Source: Flavonifractor sp. AGMB03687
GTDB lineage: Bacteria; Bacillota; Clostridia; Oscillospirales; Oscillospiraceae
DNA length: 64,000 nucleotides
Direction: 5' to 3'
Assembly (NCBI RefSeq): GCF_017811815.1
Contig: NZ_JADKZI010000002.1
Coordinates: 124,001 to 188,000 of the forward strand
In this document: piece after piece, positions 28,365-35,501 of the stretch
How the letters are laid out: each line of letters begins with the position of its first letter
Position numbering within the stretch: the stretch's first letter is position 1
Position numbers and translations under genes: made by a program
The notes under the pieces: generated by a model
Databases searched by the model: none
What the model saw: the letters and a program-made list of their open reading frames with translations, nothing else
What the model was told of the DNA's origin: nothing

Positions 28365-28919
28365 ATGCCTCAATGGCTGTTAAATCTGGACGGCGGATTC
28401 CTGCTGTGGCTCCAGGATGTGGTGCGCAACGGGATCCTGGACCCCTTTTTTCAAGTCTATACCCAGCTGGGCAATGCCGGCCTGCTGTGGATTGCCCTTT
28501 CCCTGCTGATGCTGTGCTTCCCCAAGACCTGGAAGGCGGGTTTTGTCAGCCTGATCGCCATGTTGCTGGGTCTGCTGTGCACCAATGTGGTGCTCAAGCA
28601 CCTGGTGGGCCGCACCCGGCCCTGGCTGGTGGTGGAGGGATTGACGGCCCTGGTGGCGGAGCACGACCCCAACTCCTTCCCCTCGGGACACACCTGCGCC
28701 GCCTTTGCGGCGGCCTCCGCCTGGTGCCGCACCCTGCCCCGCCGCTGGATGAAGATCGTGGCGGTAGTCATGGCTGCCCTGATGGGCTTCTCCCGGCTTT
28801 ATGTAGGGGTCCATTTCCCCACGGATGTACTGGCCGGCATGGCGGTGGGCCTCTTCTGCGGCTGGCTGGCCTGGCTGATCTGGAAGCGGCTGGCCGCCTG
28901 GCGGGGCTGGGAGGCGTAG
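28365..28919 (+). CDS. PAP2 family phosphatase (membrane lipid phosphatase type)
   Basis: A 184-residue integral membrane phosphatase with the three PAP2 motifs: KHLVGRTRPW, PSGHT and SRLYVGVHFPTD. Such enzymes dephosphorylate undecaprenyl pyrophosphate or phosphatidic-acid-type lipids at the membrane. GGAGG precedes the ATG at 28365 by eight bases. It is coupled to the GNAT gene, whose ATG lies one base after this stop codon. Substrate is not deducible. Confidence 0.9.
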   Translation: MPQWLLNLDGGFLLWLQDVVRNGILDPFFQVYTQLGNAGLLWIALSLLMLCFPKTWKAGFVSLIAMLLGLLCTNVVLKHLVGRTRPWLVVEGLTALVAEHDPNSFPSGHTCAAFAAASAWCRTLPRRWMKIVAVVMAALMGFSRLYVGVHFPTDVLAGMAVGLFCGWLAWLIWKRLAAWRGWEA

Positions 28920-28920
28920 T

Positions 28921-29466
28921 ATGAGAGGGGAAGAAAGGGAAGCGGTGCTGCGGGATGGCACCCGCTGCCTGCTGCGCAGTCCCCGGGCTGAGGACGGGGA
29001 GGCGGTGCTCCGCCATCTGCGCCGGGTAGCGGCGGAAAGCCCCTTTACCGCCTTTCTGCCGGAGGAACTGACCGGCACCCTGCGGGAGGAGCAGGCCTTT
29101 CTCAAACGGCAGTTGGCCAGCACCGACCGCCTGATGCTGGGGTGCTTTGTGGGCGAGCGGCTCATCGGCCTGGGTGGATTGGGTCCGGCGGCCACCAACC
29201 GCAAGTGCCGCCACCGAGCGGAGATGGGCGTTACCATCCGCCGCCGCTGGTGGGGTCTGGGCCTGGGCCGGACGCTGGTGGAGCAGCTGTGCCGGGAGGC
29301 ACACCGCATGGGCTATGTGCGGATGGAGCTGCAGGTCATGGAGGATAACGAGCGGGCCATCGCCCTCTATGAGGGCTGCGGTTTTGCTCGCTGCGGTCTG
29401 CTGCCCGACGCCTACCGGACGGATGGGAACAGTCAGGCTGCCGTTCTCATGAGCAAAGGATTATAA
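28921..29466 (+). CDS. GNAT family N-acetyltransferase
   Basis: The 181-residue protein matches the RimJ/RimL-like branch of GNAT acetyltransferases, with acetyl-CoA-binding motif A around RRRWWGLGLGRTLVEQL and motif B in MELQVMEDNERAIALYEGCGF. It transfers acetyl groups to an unknown amine or protein N-terminus. It starts one base after the PAP2 stop, so the two are co-expressed. Confidence 0.88.
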   Translation: MRGEEREAVLRDGTRCLLRSPRAEDGEAVLRHLRRVAAESPFTAFLPEELTGTLREEQAFLKRQLASTDRLMLGCFVGERLIGLGGLGPAATNRKCRHRAEMGVTIRRRWWGLGLGRTLVEQLCREAHRMGYVRMELQVMEDNERAIALYEGCGFARCGLLPDAYRTDGNSQAAVLMSKGL

Positions 29467-29510
29467 AACAGAGGCCGGTCCCCTCAGGGGACCGGCCTCT
29501 GTTTTTTATT
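29465..29510. terminator. Bidirectional terminator, GNAT gene / F420-0 ligase-like gene
   Basis: A 19-bp perfect stem (29465-29483 with 29487-29505, loop TCA) framed by A-run and T-run, between convergent genes. Confidence 0.95.
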
Positions 29511-29512
29511 GC

Positions 29513-30706
29513 TTATTCCGTGGTGTAGTTGTCGAAGTAGCCCTGGATGTAGACGATGGGGGTACCCTTGTCGCCGGAGCCGGAGGTCAGATCGCACAGA
29601 GAGCCGATCAGATCGGTGAGGCGGCGGGGGGTGGTGCCCTGAGCGGCCATCTTGCCCACCAGGGAGCCGTCCTTCTTCTTGATCTCGCCCTTGATGGCCT
29701 CACGCAGAGCCTCGCCGGACAGAGCGGCAAAGTCGTTGTCGGCCAGATACTTCAGCTTCAGCTCGTTGGGGGTGCCCTCCAGGCCGGCGGTGTAGGCGGG
29801 GGAGACCACCGGGTCGGCCAGCTCCCAGATCTTGCCCACGGGGTCCTTGAAGGCGCCGTCGCCGTAGACCATGACCTCCACGTGCTTGCCGGTGGCCTTC
29901 AGCAGGCGGGCCTGCACGTCCTCCACCAGGTCCTGGCAGGGGCGGGGGAAGAGCTTCACCTTGTCCTCGGTGGACTTGTTGGAGCCCAGCAGGCCGTACT
30001 TCTCGTTGTAGCCGCTGCCGTTCACAGGAGCGGTCATGATCTCGTCCAGGCAGAACACCTTCTCGGCGCCGGCAGCCACCAGGCGACGCTTGGTGCGGGC
30101 GCGGGTGTGGATGTCGCAGGCCAGCACATTCTTGGTGTAGGACAGGATGGCCCGGGGATCGTTGGCGAAGATGACCTCCACCTCGGCGCCGGACTCCCGG
30201 ATCAGGTTGGAATAGTAGTCCACATAGTCCACGCCGGTGAAGGGGTGGGTGGTGTAGCCGAACAGCTCCCGGTAGCGCTCCAGGGAGAGCACGTCCTTAT
30301 AGGGGTCGACGCCCTTCTCGTCCATCACGTCCTCGTCGATCAGGTGGTTGCCCACCTCGTCAGAGGGGTAGGACAGCATCAGAACGATCTTCTTGGCGCC
30401 CTTGGCGATGCCGCGCAGGCAGATAGCAAAGCGGTTGCGGCTGAGAATGGGGAAGATGACGCCAATGGTCTCTCCGCCCAGCTTGGCCTTCACATCAGCG
30501 GCAATATCGTCCACCGAGGCATAGTTACCCTGGGCGCGGGCCACGATGGCTTCGGTCATAGCGACCACGTCACGGTCACGTACGGAGAACGCGCCGTCTT
30601 TGACCGCCTCCAGGACAGACCCGGTGACGATTTCGGCCAGGTCATCTCCGCTGCGGATAATGGGGGCGCGGATACCCATGGATACGGTGCCGACCATCCG
30701 GCTCAT
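29513..30706 (-). CDS. Coenzyme F420-0:L-glutamate ligase-like protein
   Basis: The 397-residue protein resembles the CofE/FbiB ligase family, which adds glutamate to F420-0 using GTP. It is longer than archaeal CofE and is found in many Clostridia that lack F420 biosynthesis, so a different acceptor is likely. No other F420 gene is in this window. AGGAG lies nine bases before the ATG at 30706. The LysR gene upstream on the same strand may control it. Family recognition comes from overall sequence, not from a short diagnostic motif. Confidence 0.7.
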   Translation of the reverse strand: MSRMVGTVSMGIRAPIIRSGDDLAEIVTGSVLEAVKDGAFSVRDRDVVAMTEAIVARAQGNYASVDDIAADVKAKLGGETIGVIFPILSRNRFAICLRGIAKGAKKIVLMLSYPSDEVGNHLIDEDVMDEKGVDPYKDVLSLERYRELFGYTTHPFTGVDYVDYYSNLIRESGAEVEVIFANDPRAILSYTKNVLACDIHTRARTKRRLVAAGAEKVFCLDEIMTAPVNGSGYNEKYGLLGSNKSTEDKVKLFPRPCQDLVEDVQARLLKATGKHVEVMVYGDGAFKDPVGKIWELADPVVSPAYTAGLEGTPNELKLKYLADNDFAALSGEALREAIKGEIKKKDGSLVGKMAAQGTTPRRLTDLIGSLCDLTSGSGDKGTPIVYIQGYFDNYTTE

Positions 30707-30808
30707 AGAACAACACTCCTAGATATTTCAATTCACTGCTTCTTTGCAGCATTCCAATTATACTATAGTTTTATATGGATGTAAAACATTTTTCAAGAAT
30801 TGTGTCAT

Positions 30809-31684
30809 TTATTGGCAGGCGTTCCACCACTGGATGGTCTCCAGGAACCGGGCGGTGAGAGGGGAGAGGGGCTTGCCGCTGCGCACCGCCACGCCGATCT
30901 GACGGCTGCGGGGGTGCTCCAGGGGGATGGCGGCAAAGGACCGGCCGGAGCTCTGGAGCACCAGCTCGGGCATGATGCTTACCCCCAGCCCCTGCTCCAC
31001 CATGGACAGGATAGCGAAGTCGTCGTTGACCGTGTATTGGAGGTTGGGGTGGAGCCCCTCCTCCTGAAAAATATGGTCGATCTCCACGTCCCGCTCCTCG
31101 TTGATGCGGATGTAGGGGTCCTGGGTGAAGCGTTCCATGGGGTAGCAGGGGGCGTGTGCCAGGGGATGGTCGGGAGGGAGCACCGCCATCAGCCGGTCCT
31201 GCCGCAGGGCGATGGTGTCCAGCCCCTCTCCGGCAGGGAGACCCAGGAAGCCGCAGTCCACCGCGCCCTGGCGCACCATGTCCTCGATTTCGGCAAACTC
31301 CCAGCTGCTCACCAGCTCAAAGTGGATGCCGGGGTAGCGCTGAAGAAACTCCTTCATAATGGCGGGGAGCCAGTGGATGGATACACTGGTGAAGGTGCCC
31401 ACCCGCAGAGTGCCCCGGGTCAGGCCATGGAGGTCGGCCACCTGCTCCTCCAGCTCCTTGTGGGCGGTGCAGACCGACCGCAGATAGGGGAGGAGGGTTT
31501 CCCCCGCCGGGCTGAGGCGGATGCCGCCTCGGCCCCGGACCAGCAGCTCCATGTCCCACTCCTGCTCCAGGGCGGCGATCATCCGGCTGGCTGCCGACTG
31601 GGTGTAGCCCAGGGCCTCTGCCGCCTTGGTGATGCCCCCCAGCTCCACGGTTTTCAGCAGGATCTGATACTTGATGAGGCTCAT
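30809..31684 (-). CDS. LysR family transcriptional regulator
   Basis: The 291-residue protein has the LysR N-terminal winged helix (residues 1-60, with GGITKAAEALGYTQSAASRMIAALE) and a C-terminal effector-binding domain. The start at 31684 has AAGGA nine bases upstream; an ATG at 31693 would be too close to that site. It is divergent from a 49-residue gene at 31806 and lies upstream of the F420-0 ligase-like gene on the same strand, so either could be a target. Effector unknown. Confidence 0.92.
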   Translation of the reverse strand: MSLIKYQILLKTVELGGITKAAEALGYTQSAASRMIAALEQEWDMELLVRGRGGIRLSPAGETLLPYLRSVCTAHKELEEQVADLHGLTRGTLRVGTFTSVSIHWLPAIMKEFLQRYPGIHFELVSSWEFAEIEDMVRQGAVDCGFLGLPAGEGLDTIALRQDRLMAVLPPDHPLAHAPCYPMERFTQDPYIRINEERDVEIDHIFQEEGLHPNLQYTVNDDFAILSMVEQGLGVSIMPELVLQSSGRSFAAIPLEHPRSRQIGVAVRSGKPLSPLTARFLETIQWWNACQ

Positions 31685-31728
31685 AGATAACATTCCTTTT
31701 AGTCATATATTATATGAAAAAGATTCGT

Positions 31729-31757
31729 TTGCATCATAGTGGACTCTATTGTATACT
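31729..31757 (+). promoter_or_regulatory. Promoter of the 49-residue protein gene
   Basis: TTGCAT (31729-31734), 17-base spacer, TATACT (31752-31757), in the divergent region opposite LysR. Confidence 0.6.
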
Positions 31758-31805
31758 ATAGCCAGAAGGAAGGCAAGAGCGTTACGACAGAAAGGAGCGA
31801 TTTCC

Positions 31806-31955
31806 ATGAAGAAGAACAACATGATGGTAATGGATCGGAAGCACAACGGCTATGAGCTGATGGGGAAGGGCATGTCGGTAAACGTCATGCGGACCTATTG
31901 GAAGGGAAGCCCCTGGAAAGCGCTCCAGGTCTGTGTCCGTGACGCAGGAATCTGA
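31806..31955 (+). CDS. Small basic protein, 49 residues
   Basis: The small gene has all parts of a real transcription unit: a sigma-A-type promoter, AAAGGAG eight bases before the ATG, and a very strong terminator 30 bases after the stop. The product (starting MKKNNMMVMDRK) is basic, has no membrane segment or cysteine pair, and ends CVRDAGI. I recognise no family. It lies divergent from a LysR regulator, a position typical of regulated targets. Confidence 0.6.
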   Translation: MKKNNMMVMDRKHNGYELMGKGMSVNVMRTYWKGSPWKALQVCVRDAGI

Positions 31956-31985
31956 TTTCTGCTTCGGTTGGGGAGAACCGATAAG

Positions 31986-32030
31986 GCCCGGGGGGCCTGC
32001 CATTGCGGCAGGCCCCCCGGGCGGTTTTTT
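31986..32030 (+). terminator. Terminator of the 49-residue protein gene
   Basis: A 16-bp perfect GC-rich stem (31986-32001 with 32007-32022, loop ATTGC) followed by GG and six T. Confidence 0.93.
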
Positions 32031-33246
32031 AGGATGACAGGTCTTCCAGCTGAGGGAAGACGTAGGTCTTGCCGGCTATGGTGATGGATTCCACCTGGCT
32101 CAGGTCAAAGGCTTGGGTAGGCGTAAAGCGGTAGAGGCGAATTCCATCCTCGTTGGCGTCCGGATAGGGCTCCTCGGCGGAGAGCCAGGTCCCGGCATAG
32201 GGGCTGGGGATCTGGCTGATGAGCTCTGAGGTGCCGTTCCGGTAGTTCAGCCGGGCGTCTTCCAGCGTCTGCTCTACACTGACTGACCAGCTGCCGCCGA
32301 ACATCTTTCGGACCAGGTAGCCCTCCAGCTGGGGAGGCACCGGTGTGTCGGACTGCTGCTCCAACTCCAGCAGTACCTCCGCCCCGGAAACGGCGGTCCA
32401 CTCCTCCAGAGTGGGAGTAGTCATCTCCAGCTGGATATAGCCTGCGCAGATGGAAATCTGGTAAATGGTGCCCTCCTGGGTGTATTCGGAAAACTCCGGC
32501 ATGTCGGGCCGCAGACCCCAGGCTTCTTCCATCTGCCGGGTGGTGTTGACCACCGTAATATCCGCCGGACAGGTGAGGGCCTGGCTTTCGGTCACCGGGA
32601 CGGTCACCGGGCCATAGGTGGCGATGGGTTTGAAGTTATGGTAGAGATTCATGCTCACTTCCACCTGCTCCAGAGACCGGTCCTCCAGGGTCATGGATAC
32701 CTTGACCAGGGAGGTCAGGGTATTGGGGTCATAGCTGGCCTGTTCCAGATTGAGTGCGGTGTATCCGTCGAAGCCGCCCCGGGGGCCCCACTCCCATTCC
32801 GGGGAAGTGCCTGTGGCGGCCTCTTCGGGTACGGGAGAGACCGCAATATAGGCGTAGAGCTGGCTGCCGCTGCACATAGTGGCGACCAGGGTTGCCTGGG
32901 GCTCTGTCTGGGTTCCGGTTTGCAATGGGGTATCATATTCCGTCCATTCCTGGATAGGGTCATCCTGGGACACCCCCATGTCCGCCCGGGCGGCGTCCCG
33001 CAGGGTGAACACCACCGCAAACGCGGTGAGACAACAGAGGGAGAGCAGTACGGCGGCCACCAGCAGGCCGCGGGAGAAGGATCGCTTGAAACGGCGAGGG
33101 GACTGGTCCCTGTTCCTGCCGTTTTTCTGAACGATGTTTTTCATAGTCAGCTCCTTGATTCGGACAGGGGAGAGGGGAGTGCCGCCGTGCAGGTCCACAC
33201 GCTCATCCATATAGTGATCCAGCAGATCGGAGATGCTGCGCTTCAT
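32029..33246 (-). CDS. Membrane protein co-encoded with an ECF sigma factor (putative anti-sigma, DUF4179-like)
   Basis: The 405-residue protein has a cytoplasmic N-terminus of about 58 residues, one membrane helix at about 59-82 (LLVAAVLLSLCCLTAFAVVF) and a large extracytoplasmic part. This is the layout of clostridial DUF4179-type anti-sigma factors. Its start overlaps the sigma-factor stop in an ATGA junction, so the two are translationally coupled. The cytoplasmic part would hold the sigma factor at the membrane until a cell-surface signal is sensed. The anti-sigma role is inferred from topology and gene order. Confidence 0.72.
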   Translation of the reverse strand: MKRSISDLLDHYMDERVDLHGGTPLSPVRIKELTMKNIVQKNGRNRDQSPRRFKRSFSRGLLVAAVLLSLCCLTAFAVVFTLRDAARADMGVSQDDPIQEWTEYDTPLQTGTQTEPQATLVATMCSGSQLYAYIAVSPVPEEAATGTSPEWEWGPRGGFDGYTALNLEQASYDPNTLTSLVKVSMTLEDRSLEQVEVSMNLYHNFKPIATYGPVTVPVTESQALTCPADITVVNTTRQMEEAWGLRPDMPEFSEYTQEGTIYQISICAGYIQLEMTTPTLEEWTAVSGAEVLLELEQQSDTPVPPQLEGYLVRKMFGGSWSVSVEQTLEDARLNYRNGTSELISQIPSPYAGTWLSAEEPYPDANEDGIRLYRFTPTQAFDLSQVESITIAGKTYVFPQLEDLSS

Positions 33247-33788
33247 TCCATGGCGCCCCCTTTCATCAATGCTTCTTTCAATTTCATGCGTCCCCGTCTC
33301 AGTTTAGATTTTACGGTGGATTCGTTGAGGGCCATGGTGAGAGCGATCTCTTTGACGGGCTGGGTGTAGTAGTAGTGGCGGAGAAAAATTTCCCGTTCCT
33401 CCTCTGGCAGGGCGTCCACCGCCCGGCGGACCAGTTCCTGCTCCTCGGCCTGCTCCAGGTCCGTGGTAGGATCGCTGAGGTCGGGCAGATCCAGGAGGTC
33501 CTCCTCCAGGGGCAGACTGCGGCCCCGCCGGCGCAGCTTGTTTTTGGCCTTGTTCCGGGCCACTGCGCCCAGCCAGCTTTTGATGTGACCGGCATCCAGG
33601 TCGTCTGCCTGGTTCCAGGCGGCCAGAAACACGTCGGAGACCACCTCCTCCGCGTCCTCCGGGGCCATGGAGCCCTGCAGGATGTTCCACACGATGACCG
33701 ACACATAGGGGAGGTAGGACTTCATCAGAAGCTCCAGCCCCTTGGGATCGCCCCTTTTCAGTTTTTGCAGTATGGTCGCGTCTCTCAT
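33243..33788 (-). CDS. RNA polymerase sigma factor, ECF/sigma-70 family
   Basis: The 181-residue protein has region 2 (residues about 15-85, with DAEEVVSDVFLAAWNQ) and region 4 (about 125-175, with EIALTMALNESTVKSKLRRGRMKL), the two-domain plan of ECF sigma factors. The ATG at 33788 follows GGGGG; a further ATG at 33806 adds six residues. The partner membrane protein starts within its stop codon. Regulon and signal are unknown. Confidence 0.9.
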   Translation of the reverse strand: MRDATILQKLKRGDPKGLELLMKSYLPYVSVIVWNILQGSMAPEDAEEVVSDVFLAAWNQADDLDAGHIKSWLGAVARNKAKNKLRRRGRSLPLEEDLLDLPDLSDPTTDLEQAEEQELVRRAVDALPEEEREIFLRHYYYTQPVKEIALTMALNESTVKSKLRRGRMKLKEALMKGGAME

Positions 33789-33885
33789 AACCGGCCCCCA
33801 ACTCATTGAAAGCTGCTTTCACCAATCATATCACAGGAGAGGGAGGACGGGTTGCGTCTGTGCCGAGATTTTTTGGTGCGGGCGA

Positions 33886-33918
33886 AAAAGAAAACCGACG
33901 ATCTTTCGATCGTCGGTT
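33886..33918. repeat. 33-bp hairpin direct repeat, copy 1
   Basis: This 33-base sequence occurs identically at 34805-34837. It contains a 10-bp stem (ACCGACGATC/GATCGTCGGT, loop TTTC). On the minus strand it is followed by TTTTCTTTTT, so it can also act as a terminator downstream of the non-coding RNA. Confidence 0.85.
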
Positions 33919-33932
33919 CTTTGCGCCTGATA

Positions 33933-34147
33933 TAGCAAAACCGCCCTACCAGTCTGCCCAATCAGGCTGGTAAGGCGGTGGAGCTAGGAAGGGGGTGAAC
34001 GATGGAACCCTTCCGTATGGGTGCCCTGTGGGGCGTCCATGTGGTGGTTAGCTGGTTGTGTTTGAATCCTATTCCGCCGCTTGGGATTGAATCGGTGCCC
34101 AGTTAGACTAACCACAAGGCCGGGGGCGATAGCATCAAACCCGACTT
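33933..34147 (-). ncRNA. Putative structured non-coding RNA, about 215 nt
   Basis: A minus-strand promoter (34154-34182) predicts a transcript starting near 34147. It ends in a strong hairpin (ACCGCC-TACCAG paired with CTGGTA-GGCGGT, 33940-33979) followed by TTTT. In between are GTGGTTAG/CTAACCAC (34044-34051 with 34108-34115), ATGG-GCCC/GGGC-CCAT (34017-34040) and GGAAGGG/CCCTTCC (33987-34014). No long reading frame with a ribosome-binding site covers it. It is not a tRNA, and the SRP RNA signature is absent. 6S, the raiA motif or a new class remain open. Confidence 0.55.
33940..33979 (-). terminator. Terminal hairpin of the putative ncRNA
   Basis: Thirteen positions on each arm (33940-33952 with 33967-33979) pair with one mismatch; the minus strand continues GGTTTTGC. 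A second hairpin (the 33-bp repeat) follows as backup. Confidence 0.7.
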
Positions 34148-34153
34148 TTTTAT

Positions 34154-34182
34154 ATTGTAGCGCAGATCCATCCGATAATCAA
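34154..34182 (-). promoter_or_regulatory. Promoter of the putative ncRNA
   Basis: On the minus strand TTGATT (34177-34182), 17-base spacer, TACAAT (34154-34159). Confidence 0.65.
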
Positions 34183-34295
34183 CCGTTTATTAGACGAACA
34201 CTATGTCATACAAGCAGCCGGTCAATCTGCCCTAGGCCCGGCTGGCCAGCTTATGGTCGGTTGGAGTGAAGGCTGGATTGTTTACACATAAGGCC

Positions 34296-34324
34296 TTGAA
34301 GCTGTGGCCAGAATACACTATAAT
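34296..34324 (+). promoter_or_regulatory. Promoter of the ribbon-helix-helix gene
   Basis: TTGAAG (34296-34301), 17-base spacer, consensus TATAAT (34319-34324), about 30 bases before the start codon. Confidence 0.7.
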
Positions 34325-34356
34325 CCATATATAACCATGTATTGGAGGGGCGTATT

Positions 34357-34560
34357 ATGGCCTTTGATAAGAAGAAATATGACGCAGCGTTCACAAGAGA
34401 AAAATATGATACTGTGTCAATTAGACTTCCAAAAGGAAGGGATTCAGAACTAAAAGAGTATGCTCAATTACACGACAAATCAATGCGAGATTTAATATTA
34501 GAAGCACTCTGGAAGTCCTACCGCCTTGATTTGAAGTCGCCAGTAGAGATAAAAGAATAA
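34357..34560 (+). CDS. Ribbon-helix-helix (Arc/CopG-like) DNA-binding protein
   Basis: The 67-residue protein reads as an Arc-type ribbon-helix-helix: beta strand DTVSIRLPKG (residues about 18-27), helix 1 RDSELKEYAQLHD and helix 2 SMRDLILEALWKSYRL. Such dimers are small repressors in plasmids, phages or toxin-antitoxin units. GGAGG lies upstream of the ATG and a consensus promoter precedes it. The gene is clearly AT-richer than its neighbours and sits between two copies of a 33-bp repeat, so it was probably acquired. No partner toxin is seen. Confidence 0.75.
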   Translation: MAFDKKKYDAAFTREKYDTVSIRLPKGRDSELKEYAQLHDKSMRDLILEALWKSYRLDLKSPVEIKE

Positions 34561-34571
34561 CTCTATCCTTG

Positions 34572-34602
34572 TAAGTCTGCCAAAAAGGCGGGCTATTTTT
34601 AT
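34572..34602 (+). terminator. Terminator of the ribbon-helix-helix gene
   Basis: GTCTGCC/GGCGGGC (with G-T pairs) around AAAAA, then TATTTTTA. Confidence 0.6.
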
Positions 34603-34636
34603 AGACGTTAGGTATGACTATTTCCGGCCGAATACA

Positions 34637-34679
34637 ACTGCACCATTTTCCTTGATTTACTGCACCAATTACTGCACCA
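34637..34679. repeat. Three copies of ACTGCACCA
   Basis: The 9-mer occurs at 34637-34645, 34659-34667 and 34671-34679 in an otherwise gene-free stretch (34603-34804). Clustered short repeats of this kind are common as recombinase or repressor arm sites at element ends; no function is shown. Confidence 0.45.
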
Positions 34680-34804
34680 ATTCATACAGTAGAAAACAGA
34701 AAAAACAGTAAAGTGTTGCTTGAATGGGACAGAGAGGAAGTATGTAGTTTTCGGCCTGATTTAACAACCTGAAGTGCCTGAAACCATTGCGACACAATGG
34801 CTAC

Positions 34805-34837
34805 AAAAGAAAACCGACGATCTTTCGATCGTCGGTT
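34805..34837. repeat. 33-bp hairpin direct repeat, copy 2 (terminator of tRNA operon)
   Basis: Identical to 33886-33918. It starts four bases beyond the CCA end of tRNA-Cys and on the minus strand forms a 10-bp stem followed by TTTTC, so it terminates the tRNA operon. The 919-base spacing from copy 1 encloses the ncRNA and the ribbon-helix-helix gene. Confidence 0.85.
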
Positions 34838-34840
34838 TTT

Positions 34841-34914
34841 TGGAGGCGACACCCAGATTCGAACTGGGGGTGGAGCTTTTGCAGAGCTCTGCCTTACCAC
34901 TTGGCTATGTCGCC
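34841..34914 (-). tRNA. tRNA-Cys (GCA)
   Basis: Acceptor GGCGACA/TGTCGCC, anticodon loop TCTGCAA, T-arm with GTTCGAATC, encoded CCA. Last gene of the five-tRNA operon. Confidence 0.95.
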
Positions 34915-34919
34915 ATATG

Positions 34920-34950
34920 GATAAAAGGAAGGGTGGACCTTCCTTTTATC
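34920..34950. other. Hairpin between tRNA-Cys and tRNA-Gly
   Basis: A 13-bp perfect stem (GATAAAAGGAAGG with CCTTCCTTTTATC) in the spacer. On the plus strand it is followed by ATTTTTT, but the operon runs on the minus strand; it more likely guides RNA processing. Confidence 0.5.
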
Positions 34951-34956
34951 ATTTTT

Positions 34957-35032
34957 TGGAGCAGGTGACGAGGCTCGAACTCGCTACCTCCACCTTGGCA
35001 AGGTGGCGCTCTACCAGATGAGCTACACCTGC
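34957..35032 (-). tRNA. tRNA-Gly (GCC)
   Basis: Acceptor GCAGGTG/CACCTGC, anticodon stem CCACC/GGTGG around TTGCCAA, T-loop GTTCGAG, encoded CCA. Confidence 0.95.
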
Positions 35033-35091
35033 ATATCCGTTCCCATCTTATGCAGAAGGGGAGAGGAGTATGCTTGATTTTTAGAGGTGCC

Positions 35092-35121
35092 CCCGGTGGA
35101 TACCTTGTGGTATCCACCGGG
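35092..35121. other. Hairpin between tRNA-Gly and tRNA-Phe
   Basis: CCCGGTGGATACC, loop TTGT, GGTATCCACCGGG: a 13-bp perfect stem without T-tract, a probable processing structure in the tRNA precursor. Confidence 0.5.
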
Positions 35122-35126
35122 AACGG

Positions 35127-35202
35127 TGGTGCCTCCGGCCGGAATCGAACCAGCGACACGGGGATTTTCAGTCCCCTGCTCTACCAACTGAGCTACAGAG
35201 GC
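35127..35202 (-). tRNA. tRNA-Phe (GAA)
   Basis: Acceptor GCCTCTG/CGGAGGC, anticodon stem GGGGA/TCCCC around CTGAAAA, T-loop GTTCGATTC, encoded CCA. Confidence 0.95.
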
Positions 35203-35205
35203 AAA

Positions 35206-35282
<77 letters not shown>

Positions 35283-35318
35283 AGACGGTAGGGGGTACGG
35301 GAGCTCCCAGGAAGGAAG

Positions 35319-35394
35319 TGGTGGGAACAACAGGGCTCGAACCTGTGACATCATGCTTGTAAGGCATGCGCTCTCCCAGCTGAGCTATGCTCCC
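35319..35394 (-). tRNA. tRNA-Val (TAC)
   Basis: Acceptor GGGAGCA/TGTTCCC, anticodon stem CATGC/GCATG around CTTACAA, T-loop GTTCGAG, encoded CCA. First gene of the operon. Confidence 0.95.
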
Positions 35395-35445
35395 TCGTTC
35401 TTGTCATTCGCTTTCGTTTGGCTGTCGGGCCAAGCGACAAAAGTT

Positions 35446-35474
35446 ATTATACAAGAACGACCCCCAGTTGTCAA
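35446..35474 (-). promoter_or_regulatory. Consensus promoter of the tRNA operon
   Basis: On the minus strand TTGACA (35469-35474), exactly 17 bases, TATAAT (35446-35451): a full sigma-A consensus, as expected for stable RNA. Confidence 0.93.
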
Positions 35475-35501
35475 CAACTTTTTTCGATTTTTTCAAAAAG
35501 A

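Noticed and set aside
29625-29700. Mis-start options for the F420-0 ligase-like protein and plus-strand frames over it
   Set aside because: Plus-strand frames from 29882 to 30784 are His/Gly-rich shadows without ribosome-binding sites.
33933-34147. tmRNA or SRP RNA at the structured RNA locus
   Set aside because: No tRNA-like ends or tag reading frame for tmRNA, and the conserved GGAAGCAGC core of SRP RNA is absent.
34682-34900. Minus-strand 72-residue frame over tRNA-Cys and the 33-bp repeat
   Set aside because: Most of it is tRNA and terminator sequence; no ribosome-binding site.
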